This document shows positions 63,952 through 64,000 of a stretch of DNA of 64,000 nt, piece after piece (position 1 is the first letter of the stretch; every line of letters begins with the position of its first letter). The stretch covers positions 2,418,001 to 2,482,000 of the forward strand of contig NZ_CP064187.1 of the NCBI RefSeq assembly GCF_015353075.1, written 5' to 3'. Position numbers and translations under genes: made by a program. Source of the stretch: Rhizobium sp. 007. GTDB lineage: Bacteria > Pseudomonadota > Alphaproteobacteria > Rhizobiales > Rhizobiaceae. The notes beneath the pieces were generated by a model, which worked only from the letters and a program-made list of their open reading frames with translations, did no database searches and had not been told where the DNA came from.

Positions 63952-64000
63952 CGAGGCTTTGCGTGAACGAGTCGCGGAACCGTTGCGTGTCGGACGTAGT

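Noticed and set aside
1..64000. CRISPR arrays, rRNA genes, replication origins, riboswitches
   Set aside because: I looked for regularly spaced repeats, rRNA-like conserved segments, DnaA-box clusters or repABC genes, and known riboswitch cores by eye and saw none.

Overview
The window looks like a chromosome or chromid segment from the Rhizobium/Agrobacterium/Ensifer group of Alphaproteobacteria. The basis is high GC, a gbpR-chvE-gguABC locus nearly identical in layout to that of Agrobacterium, a rhizobial-type inositol dehydrogenase, and general-stress promoters of the alphaproteobacterial EcfG type (GGAAC-N17-GTT).

Region 1 (1-11.6 kb) is sugar catabolism. It holds an inositol 2-dehydrogenase, two small genes, then gbpR (LysR type) divergent from chvE-gguA-gguB-gguC, an alpha-ketoglutaric semialdehyde dehydrogenase gene and an arabonate-type dehydratase gene. 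This reads as import of arabinose/galactose-type sugars followed by the non-phosphorylative route to 2-oxoglutarate. RNA hairpins fill every gap inside the run. Region 2 (11.9-17.8 kb) holds three transglutaminase-like genes, an alpha-E protein and a circularly permuted ATP-grasp protein (an amidoligase/peptidase-type conserved set), plus small genes; one of these has an EcfG promoter. Region 3 (18.1-23.0 kb) is a xylose-type ABC transporter (xylF-xylH-xylG) divergent from a ROK repressor, with a perfect 9+1+9 operator palindrome. A tRNA-Arg(CCG) follows.

Region 4 (23.2-38 kb) starts with a hydantoinase/oxoprolinase pair followed by a truncated aminotransferase. It then becomes a graveyard of gene pieces: IS481 transposase tail, truncated DnaB-like ATPase, frameshifted cupin, GGDEF and DUF892 tails, and a frameshifted cytochrome b561. 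Intact genes among them are a dienelactone-hydrolase-like protein, LtrA and a lipoprotein hydrolase. Region 5 (39.1-49.5 kb) is an exported system: an eight-haem TPR cytochrome, a periplasmic HAD phosphatase and two sulfatases on the minus strand. Divergent to it are a sensor kinase with an ABC-substrate-binding-like sensor and two response regulators.

Region 6 (49.7-58.8 kb) is the most unusual part. It is a minus-strand glycan operon of a lone glycosyltransferase followed by three multi-enzyme fusion proteins that overlap by 4 bases each: GT+UDP-galactopyranose mutase, GT+Gfo/Idh dehydrogenase+MDR dehydrogenase, and GT+clan-A glycoside hydrolase. Region 7 (59-64 kb) is a stress-type cluster: a Gly/Ser-rich secreted protein and a membrane protein, both behind EcfG promoters, then a DUF892 protein and a Crp-family regulator. 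Decayed histidine-kinase and DUF883-like genes follow.

Starts were chosen from visible Shine-Dalgarno sequences. Family names come from recognising motifs by eye, not from database searches.
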